A stretch of 64,000 bases of DNA from Streptomyces ferrugineus (GCF_015160855.1 NZ_CP063373.1:7849001-7913000); one strand, 5' to 3'; counted from the first letter of the stretch, positions 41,720 through 51,437 are shown. Notes: generated by a model not told the origin, from the letters alone. Numbers and translations are program-made.

Positions 41720-42556
41720 TCAGATGCCGACCTTGATGCGCGAGAAGCGCTTCAGGGTGACACCGGCCTCGTCCAGAATCTTCTGGACGGACTTCTTGTT
41801 GTCGAGCGCGTACGGCTGACCGAGCAGCGTGGCGTCCTTGAAGAAGCCGCCCAGACGACCCTCGACGATCTTGGCGATCGCGGCCTCGGGCTTGCCCTCG
41901 GCGCGGGTGGTCTCCTCGGCGATACGACGCTCGGACTCGACGACCTCGGCCGGGACGTCCTCCTTGGCGAGGTACTTCGGCGCGAAGGCGGCGATGTGCT
42001 GGGCGACGCCCTTGGCGACCTCGGCGTTCGGCTTGTCCAGCTCGACGAGGACACCGATCTGCGGGGGCAGGTCGGGCATCGTGCGGTGCATGTAGGCCAG
42101 CACGAAGCCGTCGCTGAACTGCGCGAAGCGGTCCAGGACGATCTTCTCGCCGAGGTTGGCGTTGGCCTCGTCGACGAACGCCTGGACGGTCTTGCCGGCC
42201 TCGATCTCGGAGGCGAGCAGGGCCTCGATGTCGGCCGGGGAGGTCTTGGCGACGTGCTCGGCGATCGCGGTGGCGACGGCCTGGAACTTGTCACCCTTGG
42301 CGACGAAGTCCGTCTCGCACTTCAGCTCGACGAGGACACCGGAGGAGTTGTCGTCGGCGATGATCGAGACCACGGCGCCGTTCTCGGCGGAGCGGCCCTC
42401 GCGCTTGGCGACGCCCTTCTGGCCCTTGATACGGAGCGCCTCGACAGCCTTCTCGACGTTGCCCTCGGCCTCGTCCAGCGCCTTCTTGCAGTCCATCATG
42501 CCGGCGCCGGTGAGCTCACGAAGCTTCTTGACGTCGGCGGCGGTGTAGTTCGCCAT
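41720..42556 (-). CDS. tsf: Translation elongation factor Ts
   Basis: A 278-residue guanine nucleotide exchange factor for EF-Tu. The N-terminal UBA-like domain ('MANYTAADVKKLRELTGAGMMDCKKALDEAEGNVEKAVEALR') and 'CETDFVAKGDKFQ' EF-Tu contact are intact, and the C-terminal subdomain is complete. The upstream ribosome-binding site is weak (GAAAG). It shares a leader with rpsB, from which it is separated by a strong hairpin. Confidence 0.97.
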   Translation of the reverse strand: MANYTAADVKKLRELTGAGMMDCKKALDEAEGNVEKAVEALRIKGQKGVAKREGRSAENGAVVSIIADDNSSGVLVELKCETDFVAKGDKFQAVATAIAEHVAKTSPADIEALLASEIEAGKTVQAFVDEANANLGEKIVLDRFAQFSDGFVLAYMHRTMPDLPPQIGVLVELDKPNAEVAKGVAQHIAAFAPKYLAKEDVPAEVVESERRIAEETTRAEGKPEAAIAKIVEGRLGGFFKDATLLGQPYALDNKKSVQKILDEAGVTLKRFSRIKVGI

Positions 42557-42644
42557 GAGTCTGTGAATCTTTCTCGTCTAGATCCGCACGGTCACGACCC
42601 ACATGTAGTCGCGGACCGCGTACGTCGGGCCGACCAACGGGTGA

Positions 42645-42682
42645 ACGACGGGGGCGGACGTCATGTCGACCGCCCCCGTCGT
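42645..42682 (-). terminator. Hairpin between rpsB and tsf (attenuator candidate)
   Basis: ACGACGGGGGCGG (42645-42657) pairs with CCGCCCCCGTCGT (42670-42682), 13 bp, 12-nt loop, 15 bp beyond rpsB. Partial termination here would give rpsB more message than tsf, as reported for the S. coelicolor rpsB-tsf operon from memory. Confidence 0.75.
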
Positions 42683-42696
42683 CAGCGCTGACGGGG

Positions 42697-43605
42697 TCAG
42701 GCCTGCTCGCCCTCGGCGGCCGGGGCCTCGGCGACCGGGGCCTCGGCGGGCTTGTCGGCCTCGGCGGGCTTGTCGCCCTCGGCGGCGGGGGCGGCCGGAG
42801 CGGCCTCGGCGGCGGGGGCCTCCTCGGCCTTCTTCTCGCCCTCGAGCAGGTCGCGCTCCCACTCGGCGAGCGGCTCGCCGGCGGCCTTCTCGCCCTTGCC
42901 CTCCGTCGCCACGCCGGAACGGGCGATGAGGCCCTCGGCGACGGCGTCGGCGATCACACGGGTGAGCAGGGTGACGGAGCGGATCGCGTCGTCGTTGCCC
43001 GGGATCTTGTAGTCGACCTCGTCGGGGTCACAGTTGGTGTCGAGGATGGCGACCACCGGAATGTTGAGCTTCCGGGCCTCACCGACAGCGATGTGCTCCT
43101 TCTTGGTGTCCACGATCCAGACGGCGCTGGGCACCTTCTGCATCTCGCGGATACCACCGAGGGTCTTCTCCAGCTTGGCCTTCTCGCGCGAGAGCACGAG
43201 AAGCTCCTTCTTGGTCAGACCGGAGGACGCGACGTCCTCGAAGTCGATCTGCTCAAGCTCCTTGAGGCGCTGCAGACGCTTGTAGACGGTCGAGAAGTTG
43301 GTGAGCATGCCGCCCAGCCAGCGCTGGTTGACGTAGGGCATGCCGACGCGGGTGGCCTGCTCGGCGATGGCCTCCTGCGCCTGCTTCTTGGTACCGACGA
43401 ACATGACCGTGCCGCCGTGGGCGACGGTCTCCTTGACGAACTCGTAGGCGCGGTCGATGTACGACAGCGACTGGAGCAGGTCGATGATGTAGATGCCGTT
43501 GCGCTCGGTGAAGATGAAGCGCTTCATCTTCGGGTTCCAACGACGGGTCTGGTGACCGAAGTGGACGCCGCTTTCCAGCAGCTCCCGCATCGTGACGACG
43601 GCCAT
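42697..43605 (-). CDS. rpsB: 30S ribosomal protein S2
   Basis: A 302-residue ribosomal protein, longer than E. coli S2 because of an Ala/Glu/Pro-rich tail (about 255-302). '[27 protein letters not shown]' and '[21 protein letters not shown]' are the family hallmarks. The true start is ATG 43605 behind AAGGAGAACACGG; the longer open frame upstream is noise. First gene of the rpsB-tsf unit. Confidence 0.97.
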   Translation of the reverse strand: MAVVTMRELLESGVHFGHQTRRWNPKMKRFIFTERNGIYIIDLLQSLSYIDRAYEFVKETVAHGGTVMFVGTKKQAQEAIAEQATRVGMPYVNQRWLGGMLTNFSTVYKRLQRLKELEQIDFEDVASSGLTKKELLVLSREKAKLEKTLGGIREMQKVPSAVWIVDTKKEHIAVGEARKLNIPVVAILDTNCDPDEVDYKIPGNDDAIRSVTLLTRVIADAVAEGLIARSGVATEGKGEKAAGEPLAEWERDLLEGEKKAEEAPAAEAAPAAPAAEGDKPAEADKPAEAPVAEAPAAEGEQA

Positions 43606-43877
43606 GGCCGTGTTCTCCTTGGTTTCTCGGTTGTGCCGCGGGTGCCGGACGGCTCCCGCGCCTGACGCCCACATGCGCCGTGCCACTGAGGACCGAGGGG
43701 CGCTGATACGGACCGTTTCCGGTGGTCGTATCGGGGCGTGCGAAGTCGACCCGGTGACCCGGATCGCCAGAAGAAGTGTACGGGACCCGCGAGGTACCGG
43801 GTGACGCCGCTGTCCACAACCAGGGAGTTGTCCACAGATACCGGCCATGATCGGTGGCGGTGCGGGACCGTTCTCGC
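43606..43877. other. Promoter region between divergent rpsB and M23 peptidase genes
   Basis: 272 bp between rpsB and a rightward gene. Promoters for both must lie here. A stretch at 43803-43850 reads CCACAA/TCCACAG-rich, but no clean promoter hexamers were identified. Confidence 0.35.
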
Positions 43878-44492
43878 ATGCGAGAGAAGCGATGCGCGAG
43901 GGCGGCGCGGATGTGCGGGCGGCTGGTGTTGCTGCTGCTTCTGACGGCGACCGCCCTGCTGGCCCCGGCGCCACGACTGACCCTGACCGCCACGAGCGTG
44001 CGCGCGGCACCCGCTCCCGACCCCACGGTGCCGACCGTCGGCCGGGCATGGCCCGTTGGAGTGCACCCCCGGGTCGTGCGCGGCTGGGAACCACCGACGA
44101 CACCGTACGGCCGCGGCCACCGGGGCGTGGACCTGGCGGCCCCGGCCGGGGCACCGGTGCGGGCGGTGGCGGCGGGGCGGGTCTCCTTCGCCGGCCGGGT
44201 GGCCGGGAAGGGGGTGGTGTCGGTGGAAGTGGCGGGGACGGGGGATCCGCCGCTGCGGACGACGTACGAGCCGGTGCGGGCGGTGGTGGAGAAGGGGGAC
44301 GAGGTGGCGGCGGGGGACATCGTGGCGACCGTGGAACCGACCGGCTCGCACTGCGCGGCGGCCTGTGTCCACTGGGGCCTGCGGAGAGACGGGACGTACC
44401 TGGACCCGCTGTCGCTCCTGCCCCCGTGGCTGCTGCGCAGGGGTCCGTCGAGGCTGCTGCCGGTGCTGGGGGTGCCGTTGCCCTCCCAGTAG
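43878..44492 (+). CDS. Secreted M23-family (LytM) peptidase domain protein
   Basis: A 204-residue exported protein with a signal peptide ('[18 protein letters not shown]'). The M23 metal motif '[12 protein letters not shown]' (His-x3-Asp) is present. The usual second His-x-His is 'CVHWG', with Cys in place of the first His, a pattern I recall from related Streptomyces proteins. It may therefore be a poor enzyme or a regulator of wall hydrolysis. The start among ATG 43878 and ATG 43911 is uncertain. Confidence 0.82.
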   Translation: MREKRCARAARMCGRLVLLLLLTATALLAPAPRLTLTATSVRAAPAPDPTVPTVGRAWPVGVHPRVVRGWEPPTTPYGRGHRGVDLAAPAGAPVRAVAAGRVSFAGRVAGKGVVSVEVAGTGDPPLRTTYEPVRAVVEKGDEVAAGDIVATVEPTGSHCAAACVHWGLRRDGTYLDPLSLLPPWLLRRGPSRLLPVLGVPLPSQ

Positions 44493-44514
44493 AGCCTGCT
44501 CAGCCGCGGGCATG

Positions 44515-44535
44515 CGTGCCGCCTGCGGCGGCACG
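44515..44535. terminator. Hairpin between convergent M23 and TetR genes
   Basis: CGTGCCGC (44515-44522) pairs with GCGGCACG (44528-44535) around a 5-nt loop, 22 bp after the M23 stop and 78 bp after the convergent TetR gene's stop. Confidence 0.55.
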
Positions 44536-44612
44536 GGGTGCCGCCCCAGCCTCAGCCGCAACGCCGGGCGCCCATCGGAGCCCGGGCGCCGCAACCCGGC
44601 CCCCAGCCGACG

Positions 44613-45203
44613 TCAGCCTCGTACGCCCCTCAACGCCATCGACACCGTCGCGTCCGTGATCACCGAAGGATCCTCCGCCGCCCCGAACTCGATCCGCCGT
44701 ACCGCCGCGTCGACGACGCCCTGAACCAGCATCGCCGCCAGCCGGGGCTGCCCGTGCCCCATCTCCTCCAGCGCCTCGGCGATCATCGCCACGAGCCCGC
44801 CGTGCGCCGCCCGGATCTTCTCCCGCGCCCCGGCGTCCAGCTCACTCGCGGAGATCGCCACGACGGCCCGGTGCCGCCGGTCCCCGACCAGTTCAAGTTG
44901 CTTGCGCACATACGCCTCGACCTTGGCCTCGGCGCCGCCGGCCGCGGCCATGGCCGCCTCGACCTCCCCGGCCCACACCGGAAAGTCGACCTCGCACAGC
45001 TCCTCGACCACGGCGGCCCGCGAACGGAAGTACTCGTAGACGGACGACCGCGCGAGACCCGTCCGCTCGGCGAGGGCCGGGAAGGTCAGCGCCTCCGTCC
45101 CGCCCTCGGACAACAAAGATCGCGCCGCGTCCAGCAGGGCGGCTCGCTGCATCGACCGGTGCTCGGCCACGGAGGCCGCTCGAATCCTTGGCACGTCAAC
45201 CAC
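44613..45203 (-). CDS. TetR-family transcriptional regulator
   Basis: A 196-residue regulator. The helix-turn-helix is 'ALTFPALAERTGLARSSVYEYFRSRAAVVEELCE' (about 40-75). The C-terminal ligand-binding domain is helical with 'RHRAVVAISASELDAGAREKIRAAHGGLVAMIAEALEEMG'. The GTG at 45203 was chosen; GTG 45194 is equally possible and no clear Shine-Dalgarno decides. It lies 63 bp downstream of whiG on the same strand. The ligand and targets are unknown. Confidence 0.88.
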   Translation of the reverse strand: MVDVPRIRAASVAEHRSMQRAALLDAARSLLSEGGTEALTFPALAERTGLARSSVYEYFRSRAAVVEELCEVDFPVWAGEVEAAMAAAGGAEAKVEAYVRKQLELVGDRRHRAVVAISASELDAGAREKIRAAHGGLVAMIAEALEEMGHGQPRLAAMLVQGVVDAAVRRIEFGAAEDPSVITDATVSMALRGVRG

Positions 45204-45265
45204 TTTACGGACGTGCCCTCGCGGACGGGAGTCTCCGCACGGAACCCCACATCCGTCCGGCCAGG

Positions 45266-46108
45266 TCAACGACCGAAGCCGGCCAGTTTCGCCCGCAGCT
45301 GCAGCACGGACTTGGTGTGGATCTGGCTCACCCGGCTCTCGGTCACCCCGAGCACGTTTCCGATCTCGGCGAGCGTGAGCCCCTCGTAGTAGTACAGGGT
45401 CACCACGGTCTTCTCCCGCTCGGGCAACGTGTTGATCGCCCGCGCCAGAAACCGGCGCAGCTCCCGGTCCTCGGCCACCTCCACGGGGTTGTCCGCGGCG
45501 GTGTCCTCCAGCGTGTCCATGAAGCTCAGCCCGTCGCCGCCATCGCCCCCGACGTGCAGCAGCTCCTCCAGCGCCACCACGTTGGCCAGCGACAACTGGC
45601 TGAAGACCGAGTGGAGTTCGTCCACCGCGATCCCCATCTCGACGGCCACCTCGCCCTCCGTCGGCGTCCGCCGCAGCCGCGCCTCCAGGGTCGCGTAGGC
45701 CCGCTCCACGTTCCGCGCCTTCTGCCGCACCGAGCGCGGGATCCAGTCCAGCGCCCTGAGCTCGTCGATCATCGCGCCCCGGATCCGGGTGATCGCGTAC
45801 GTCTCGAACTTGATCTCCCGGTCGATGTCGAACTTCTCGATCGCGTCGATCAGTCCGAAGACCCCTGACGACACAAAGTCCGCCTGCTCCACGTTGGGCG
45901 GCAGACCGACGCTCACCCGGCCCGCCACGTACTTGACGAGCGGCGAGTAGTGCAGGATCAGCTGCTCGCGCAATCGCTCGTCCCCCGTCGCCTTGTACGA
46001 CCGCCACAGCTCGTCGAGTGTCGAGGGAGCGGGCGGTCGCACGCTGCCATCGTCACGGGCGGCCGAGGGGATCGCCGCCCGGTCGGACCCGGAGGTGTGC
46101 TGGGGCAT
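45266..46108 (-). CDS. whiG: Sporulation sigma factor WhiG
   Basis: A 280-residue FliA-like sigma factor that starts aerial-hyphal sporulation in Streptomyces. Region 2 is '[79 protein letters not shown]'. Region 3 and the region 4 recognition helix '[29 protein letters not shown]' are intact. ATG start. In Streptomyces it is repressed by BldD and its protein is held by the anti-sigma RsiG with c-di-GMP; a BldD-like box lies upstream. Confidence 0.97.
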   Translation of the reverse strand: MPQHTSGSDRAAIPSAARDDGSVRPPAPSTLDELWRSYKATGDERLREQLILHYSPLVKYVAGRVSVGLPPNVEQADFVSSGVFGLIDAIEKFDIDREIKFETYAITRIRGAMIDELRALDWIPRSVRQKARNVERAYATLEARLRRTPTEGEVAVEMGIAVDELHSVFSQLSLANVVALEELLHVGGDGGDGLSFMDTLEDTAADNPVEVAEDRELRRFLARAINTLPEREKTVVTLYYYEGLTLAEIGNVLGVTESRVSQIHTKSVLQLRAKLAGFGR

Positions 46109-46414
46109 TCGTTGCCTTGTGCCGTTCTGCCGTGAAATTGCGGGGTGCTTTGGGGAGCTGTCGGGCTGATGTCGCTCTGGCGTCGTTCTGGGGACCTTCC
46201 GATGTCGAGGTGCCGGCCTGATCCGGAATCCCCGTGAGCGTAGCGTGACTGGAGTGTCGCGGTGCGCGAAGGACGGAGGGCAAGCCGTACGCAGATACGT
46301 TCCGCTGGACGTCCCACCGGGTCAGGGTGATCGCGCTGAGTGATCACCCGAACACCCCAACTGGGGGAATTCACAAGGGCGTCCGTGTTCCCCCGTACGG
46401 CCGAACACGCTCGG
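46109..46414. other. 306-bp region upstream of whiG
   Basis: This gap holds the whiG promoter and the end of dprA. It contains the BldD-like repeat (46325-46349) and two GTGA direct repeats near 46228-46243 (GTGAGCGTAGCGTGACTGG). No gene fits. Confidence 0.55.
46325..46349. promoter_or_regulatory. BldD-type operator upstream of whiG
   Basis: GGGTGATC (46325-46332) and GATCACCC (46342-46349) are perfect inverted arms, and AGTGATCACC (46339-46348) fits the published BldD consensus AGTgA(n)TCACc. It lies about 230 bp upstream of the whiG ATG. BldD is known to repress whiG. Confidence 0.6.
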
Positions 46415-47575
46415 TCAGCAGCTGGTTCGACCGGCTCGAACGGAGATCATCGCCTGGCGTGTCAACTTCCAGCCGTCGCCGTGTCGTTCGACGTAGCCAA
46501 GTGAGCGGAGTTCGTACAGCCTCGCGATCGCGTCGTCCTCGGTGGTCTGCGCCCCCCGCGCGATCTCGTCCGCCCGCGCGGCGCGTCGTCCGGGCAGCGC
46601 GGCCAGGACCCGTCGGGCCCGGGGCTCCAGCAGATCGCGGGGCAGGACGGGACCGCGGCGCTCGGGGGCCAGCTCTCCCATGTCGCCGACCAGTTCGACG
46701 ACCTCGGCGGCGTCGGTGACGAGGACGGCGTCCCCGCGCAGGAGTTCGTTGACTCCTGCGGACAGACCGCTGGTGGCCGGGCCGGGGACCCCTATCGTGT
46801 GACGGCCCAGCCGCTGTGCGGCGCGGGCGGTGACCAGTGAGCCGCTGCGGTGGGCGGCCTCGACGACCACGGTGCCGCGGGTGAGCGCCGCGATCACGCG
46901 GTTCCGCACGATGAATCTGCTGGGTGTGGGATGGTCTCCCGGCGGCAGCTCCCCGATCACCAGTCCCTGTTCCGCGATCCGGTTGATCAGCTGGGTGTGT
47001 CCGCGCGGGTAGGGCCGGTCGACGCCGCAGGCGAGCACGGCGACGGTGGCTCCGCCGGCGCCTAGGGCACCGCGATGCGCGGCTCCGTCGACCCCGTAGG
47101 CGCCGCCGGAGACGACCACCCACCCTCGCTCGGCGAGGCCGCCGGCGAGGGTGGCCGCCATGTGGGCGCCGTACTCGGTACAGGCGCGCGCCCCGACGAC
47201 GGCCACGGACCGCAGGGCCCACATCCGCAGACCGGCCCGCCCCCGCACCCACAGTCCGAGGGGCCGGGCGTCCCCGAGATCATCGAGCTGCCCGGGCCAT
47301 TCCGCGTCCCCCGGACACAGAAACCGCACCCCGGCGTCCCGGGCAACAGCAAGGTCCCGACCGGCATCGGCCCGCGCGGCTCGAGCCCGCAGCCCCTCCC
47401 ACCGCTGGTGACTCACCCCGGGCAACGCCTCCACCCCCTCCCGCAGCCGCCGCACCACGTCCCCCACCCCGAACTCCCGCACCCACCGCCCGGCGACCTC
47501 GTCCCCGGGCTCGAAGACCCGACTGAGAAAGACCCGGCCGAGCAGTTCGCCGTCCGGGTCCTCGCTCCCGTTCAC
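46415..47575 (-). CDS. dprA: DNA processing protein DprA
   Basis: A 386-residue protein that in other bacteria loads RecA on incoming single-stranded DNA. The Rossmann-like core carries 'VAVVGARACTEYGAHMAATLAGGLAERGWVVVSGGAYGVDGAAHRGAL' and 'SRFIVRNRVIAALTRGTVVVEAAHRSGSLVTARAAQRLGR'. A C-terminal winged helix follows. GTG start overlaps the comM-like stop by 4 bp (GTGA). It is coupled to comM and yraN. Confidence 0.94.
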   Translation of the reverse strand: MNGSEDPDGELLGRVFLSRVFEPGDEVAGRWVREFGVGDVVRRLREGVEALPGVSHQRWEGLRARAARADAGRDLAVARDAGVRFLCPGDAEWPGQLDDLGDARPLGLWVRGRAGLRMWALRSVAVVGARACTEYGAHMAATLAGGLAERGWVVVSGGAYGVDGAAHRGALGAGGATVAVLACGVDRPYPRGHTQLINRIAEQGLVIGELPPGDHPTPSRFIVRNRVIAALTRGTVVVEAAHRSGSLVTARAAQRLGRHTIGVPGPATSGLSAGVNELLRGDAVLVTDAAEVVELVGDMGELAPERRGPVLPRDLLEPRARRVLAALPGRRAARADEIARGAQTTEDDAIARLYELRSLGYVERHGDGWKLTRQAMISVRAGRTSC

Positions 47576-49197
47576 GTCAGCGCCCCGATGGCCATGGGCA
47601 CGCCGCGCGGCACACCGGTGCGCAGTTGCAGGGCCAGGGCGACGTCCGTGGCGTCGGGCCGGTCGTGGCCGACGAGGTCGGCGACGGTCCAGGCGACGCG
47701 CAGGACTCGGTCGAGTCCACGGGCGGTCAGTAGGCCGCGCTCCAGGTTCCGCTCCGCCTCGTCCATGGCGCCCGGCGCGGCATACCAGCGGCTGCGCAGC
47801 TCGCGTCCGGGGACCTCGCTGTTGGTCAGCCACGGCGTACCGGCGAGTCGGGCCGACGCGCGCTCGCGGGCCGCGTGCACCCGGTCGGCGACCGTCGCGG
47901 TGGACTCGCCCCGGGCCCCGCGCTCGGTCAGCTGGGCGCGGGTGACCCGGTCCACCTCGACGCGCAGGTCGACCCGGTCGAGCAGCGGCCCGGACAGCCG
48001 CGCCTGATAGCGGCGGATCGCCGAGGGCGGGCACTCGCACAGGTCGTCCGTCCGGGAGAAGCGGCCACAGGGGCAGGGGTTGGCGGCCAGGACCATCAGG
48101 AACTTCGCCGGGAAGCGCACGACGCCGGCACTGCGCGCGATCACGACATGCCCGGCCTCCAGGGGCTGTCGCAGGGCGTCGAGGGCCTGGCCGCTGAACT
48201 CCGGTGTCTCGTCCAGGAAGAGCACGCCCCGGTGCGAGAGCGACACCGCGCCGGGCCGCGCGATGCCGGGGCCACCGCCGACCAGTGACTGCATCGTGGC
48301 CGAATGGTGCGGGGCGCAGTAGGGGGCCACGTCGATGAGGGGCTTGCCGGGAGGCAGCAGTCCGGCCACCGAGTGCACCGCCGTGACCTCCAGCGACTCG
48401 TCGCTGCCGAGCCGGGGCAGGATGGCCGGCAGCCGCTCCGCGAGCATCGTCTTGCCCGCGCCGGGCGGCCCCTCCAGGAACAGGTGGTGACCACCCGCCG
48501 CGGCGACCTCCACGGCCGTACGCGCCGAGATCTGGCCCACCACATCGGCGAGGTCGTGCCCGAGGTCGTGCTGGGCGGCGCTCATGCTGTGCATGCCCGT
48601 GGCGGCGCCCGTGCCGGGCACGCGCAGACCCGCGAGCAGCGGATCCGGCCGGCCCTGCTCCTCGGGTTCCTCGTCCGGTACGGGTTCGTCGGCGAGGACG
48701 GCGATCAGCTGGCGCAGGCTGCGCACTCCCAGGACGGACACTCCCGGCACCAGCGAGGCCTCGGCCGCCGCGCACTCGGGCACGACCACCTGCTCATAAC
48801 CGGCGTCGGCCGCGGCCAGCACGGCGGGAAGGATGCCCCGGACGGGACGCACCCGCCCGTCCAGTCCCAGTTCGCCGATCATCACGATGTCTGCCAGCAC
48901 CCGCGGATCGATCCGCTCCGCGGCACCGAGGACGGCGCACGCGACGGCCAGGTCGAAGCCGCTGCCCGCCTTGGGCACCGAGGCCGGGCTGAGCCCCACC
49001 GTCAGCTTCTTCTGCGGCCACTCGGCCCCCGAGTTCACCATCGCGGCGCGCACCCGTTCCCGGCTCTCGGACAGGCTCTTGTCCGGCAACCCCACCAACG
49101 TGAACGCCGCAACCCCGGGTTCCAGATCCGCCTGGACCTCCACCACGACGCCCTCGACGCCGACCAGTGCCACCGAGCACGTACGAGCGAACCCCAT
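47572..49197 (-). CDS. comM: YifB/ComM-family AAA+ Mg-chelatase-like protein
   Basis: A 541-residue ATPase. The N-terminal Lon-protease-like domain ('GFARTCSVALVGVEGVVVEVQADLEPG') precedes the AAA+ module with Walker A 'GPPGAGKTM' and Walker B 'VLFLDETPEF'. 'AANPCPCGRF' and 'RVDLRVEVDRV' are typical of YifB. In naturally transformable bacteria ComM is a branch-migration helicase, but competence is unusual in Streptomyces. ATG 49197 lies one base past the yraN TGA. Confidence 0.93.
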   Translation of the reverse strand: MGFARTCSVALVGVEGVVVEVQADLEPGVAAFTLVGLPDKSLSESRERVRAAMVNSGAEWPQKKLTVGLSPASVPKAGSGFDLAVACAVLGAAERIDPRVLADIVMIGELGLDGRVRPVRGILPAVLAAADAGYEQVVVPECAAAEASLVPGVSVLGVRSLRQLIAVLADEPVPDEEPEEQGRPDPLLAGLRVPGTGAATGMHSMSAAQHDLGHDLADVVGQISARTAVEVAAAGGHHLFLEGPPGAGKTMLAERLPAILPRLGSDESLEVTAVHSVAGLLPPGKPLIDVAPYCAPHHSATMQSLVGGGPGIARPGAVSLSHRGVLFLDETPEFSGQALDALRQPLEAGHVVIARSAGVVRFPAKFLMVLAANPCPCGRFSRTDDLCECPPSAIRRYQARLSGPLLDRVDLRVEVDRVTRAQLTERGARGESTATVADRVHAARERASARLAGTPWLTNSEVPGRELRSRWYAAPGAMDEAERNLERGLLTARGLDRVLRVAWTVADLVGHDRPDATDVALALQLRTGVPRGVPMAIGALT

Positions 49198-49198
49198 C

Positions 49199-49561
49199 TC
49201 AGGCCACCCCCCGCGCGTGCTCGACCACGGGTGCGCCGCGTTCCGGCAGGAGGACGCCGATCAGGTCGATGCGGACGCCTCCCGGTGGGGCGCCTCCGTG
49301 GGTGTGCAGCCAGCTTTCCGCGAGGCCCCGCAGGCGGGCCGCCTTCTCGTGGGTCACCGCGGCCATCGGATGCTCGAAGGCACCCTTCCTGCGCGTCTTG
49401 ACCTCGCAGACGACCAGGACGTCGCCGTCCCGGGCCACGATGTCGATCTCACCGCTCCTGCCGCAGCGCCAGTTGCGCTCCAGGACCGTCATCCCGGCCT
49501 CGACCAGCCGCCGCGCGGCCAGGGTCTCGCCGTACCTGCCGAGTGCACTCTGTGCGTTCAT
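49199..49561 (-). CDS. yraN: YraN (UPF0102) family endonuclease-like protein
   Basis: A 120-residue protein starting at ATG 49561, about 9 bp after GGAGG. The nuclease-like motif '[24 protein letters not shown]' has the Glu, Asp and Glu-x-Lys of the PD-(D/E)xK fold. '[23 protein letters not shown]' is the usual N-terminus. The biological role is not established. It is the first gene of yraN-comM-dprA. Confidence 0.9.
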   Translation of the reverse strand: MNAQSALGRYGETLAARRLVEAGMTVLERNWRCGRSGEIDIVARDGDVLVVCEVKTRRKGAFEHPMAAVTHEKAARLRGLAESWLHTHGGAPPGGVRIDLIGVLLPERGAPVVEHARGVA

Positions 49562-49649
49562 GTCGGCACCACCTCCGGCGCCAACGATCACGCAACCCGG
49601 CCCACCGAGTTGATCTTGGTGGACTACTCAGCGGTTGTGGAAAACTCCG

Positions 49650-49958
49650 TCACCCGCTCGGCAGCTCCAGATCGTTCTTGTTCAGCTCCTCAATGTTCAC
49701 GTCCTTGAACGTCAACACCCGGACCTGCTTCACGAAGCGAGCCGGCCGATACATGTCCCACACCCATGCATCCGCCATGGACACCTCGAAGAACACCTCA
49801 CCCTGGACCGAGTGCACCTGCATCTCGTAGTCGTTGGTCAGATAGAAGCGCCGCTCGGTCTCGATCACGTACTTGAACAGACCGACGACATCGCGGTACT
49901 CCCGATAGAGCTTGAGCTCCATCTCGGTCTCGTACTTCTCGAGGTCCTCGGCGCTCAT
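49650..49958 (-). CDS. DUF2469 conserved actinobacterial protein
   Basis: A 102-residue protein found in nearly all actinobacteria, with 'ESAEDLEKYE'-type N-terminus here 'MSAEDLEKYETEMELKLYREYRDVVGLFKYVIETERRFYLTNDY'. No signal or membrane segment, and the sequence is strongly acidic and basic. It sits between the NUDIX gene and yraN in the sipZ operon. No function is known. Confidence 0.92.
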   Translation of the reverse strand: MSAEDLEKYETEMELKLYREYRDVVGLFKYVIETERRFYLTNDYEMQVHSVQGEVFFEVSMADAWVWDMYRPARFVKQVRVLTFKDVNIEELNKNDLELPSG

Positions 49959-50014
49959 GGCATGTTCCCCTTCAGCCGTGCGATCCCACCATTGTGCGTC
50001 AGTCCCGTCAGCAC

Positions 50015-50527
50015 CTAGACAATTTCCGCGTCAAGGGTCACGGGCCCGGCGGGGGGACCTTCGTCGAGCAGCCTGCGCAGCAGCTCGGCGAGTCTGGTCG
50101 GATACACCGTCTCATGTGCTCGGGCAAGTTCCTGACACGTCCACCAGCGCGCACCGGCGACGCTGCGCCGCTCCAGCTCGGTCAGGGCCACGGCCCGGGT
50201 CGCCGTCTGCGTCGTACGGGCCAGGTAGTACCACTCGTCCTGGTCCCAGCGGCGTCCGGCGAACGGGAAGGAACACATCCGCCGCCACAGCACGGGACCG
50301 AGTTCGACCTCCGTGATACCGGTCTCCTCGGCGAGTTCCCGCAGCGCGGCCTCCTCGCGCGTCTCGTCGCCCTCGAGGCCGCCGCCCGGCGTGAACCACC
50401 AGTTGTCGGCCGGGTCCTCGGGCTCATGGCCGTACAGGAGAAGGATGCGGTCCTCGGGGTCGAGCAGCACGACCCGGGCGACCTTGCGCAATCCGCCCTC
50501 GTGCCGCTCCCACGCCTCAGCGGGCAC
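50015..50527 (-). CDS. NUDIX hydrolase
   Basis: A 170-residue protein. The NUDIX box reads 'GGGLEGDETREEAALRELAEETGI', with the conserved Gly, Glu, Arg-Glu and Glu-Glu residues spaced correctly. It presumably cleaves a nucleoside diphosphate derivative; the substrate cannot be read from the motif. Start codon lies 11 bp inside the sipZ end, so translation is coupled. No signal peptide. Confidence 0.92.
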   Translation of the reverse strand: MPAEAWERHEGGLRKVARVVLLDPEDRILLLYGHEPEDPADNWWFTPGGGLEGDETREEAALRELAEETGITEVELGPVLWRRMCSFPFAGRRWDQDEWYYLARTTQTATRAVALTELERRSVAGARWWTCQELARAHETVYPTRLAELLRRLLDEGPPAGPVTLDAEIV

Positions 50528-51293
50528 CCGCGGGCTCCGTCCGCGCGCGCGAGCGGTCGCCGAGCCGCTTGGCGATCGGGCCGTACGCCCCGCCGCCCAG
50601 GACCAGCACGGCGCCCACGACGATCAGCGCGACGACCGTCCGCAGCGGGCCGGGCGCCGACAGCGCGCCGAGTTCCTCGAAGCCCGTGGGGCGCTCCAGC
50701 ATGCCGTCCATGGGCCAGACGACGGCTTCCACCCGGGCCGACACGGCGCTGCGCGCCACGGTGCCCTGGGCGGCGTCCGTGAGGTGGGCCGTGGAGTCCA
50801 GGGAGCCGGTGCGCTCGTCGCCGAGCAGGAAGAGCCGGCCCTTGGGGACCGTCACGGTCGGGAAGTTCTGGAACTCGGCAGGGTTGTCCTTGGCCAGGTA
50901 CGGCTCGTCGATCTGCTTGCCGTTGACGGTCAGCTTGCCGTCCGTGCAGCAGGCCACCGTGTCGCCCCCGACGGCGACCACGCGCTTGACGACGGGGGCG
51001 TTGCTCACCCAGGTCTTGTCGGTGAAGACGACGACGTCACCGCGGCGGACCTCCCCGCCGTCCACGCGCTCGGCCAGCACCCGGTCACCGGCGCCGATCG
51101 TCGGCGCCATCGAGGGGGTGGGCACGGTGTACGGCCGGTAGACCACCGCTCCCCAGGCGAACCCGCCCAGGAACAGCACCAGGCCCAGCGCCACGGCCAG
51201 CCCGGACAACCGCTGTCCGGTCCGGCTGCCCGCCGGGCCCCTGCTCGCGCCACCGTCACGCGGCGCCGTACGTATCGTGCTCTCGCCACCCAT
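50517..51293 (-). CDS. sipZ: Type I signal peptidase SipZ
   Basis: A 258-residue membrane-anchored signal peptidase. One N-terminal helix ('LSGLAVALGLVLFLGGFAWGAVVY') and one near the C-terminus ('TVVALIVVGAVLVLGGGAYG'). The Ser motif 'PTPSMAPTIGAGDRVLAERV' and Lys motif 'APVVKRVVAVGGDTVACC' form the Ser-Lys dyad. It cleaves signal peptides of exported proteins. It is the last of four adjacent sip genes, heading a unit with NUDIX and DUF2469 genes as described in S. lividans. Confidence 0.92.
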   Translation of the reverse strand: MGGESTIRTAPRDGGASRGPAGSRTGQRLSGLAVALGLVLFLGGFAWGAVVYRPYTVPTPSMAPTIGAGDRVLAERVDGGEVRRGDVVVFTDKTWVSNAPVVKRVVAVGGDTVACCTDGKLTVNGKQIDEPYLAKDNPAEFQNFPTVTVPKGRLFLLGDERTGSLDSTAHLTDAAQGTVARSAVSARVEAVVWPMDGMLERPTGFEELGALSAPGPLRTVVALIVVGAVLVLGGGAYGPIAKRLGDRSRARTEPAGAR

Positions 51294-51437
51294 GGATCCG
51301 CACCCTACCCGGCGGTACCGACACCGGGCAGCCCCTCCTGTCGACCCGAGGTCAGGGGCTCGGCAAAGCTTTCGCCAGCATGCACGCGCCGCGCCGGGAG
51401 GCGGACCTCGCTCCGCCCGGGCGGACGGGTCGGACGG

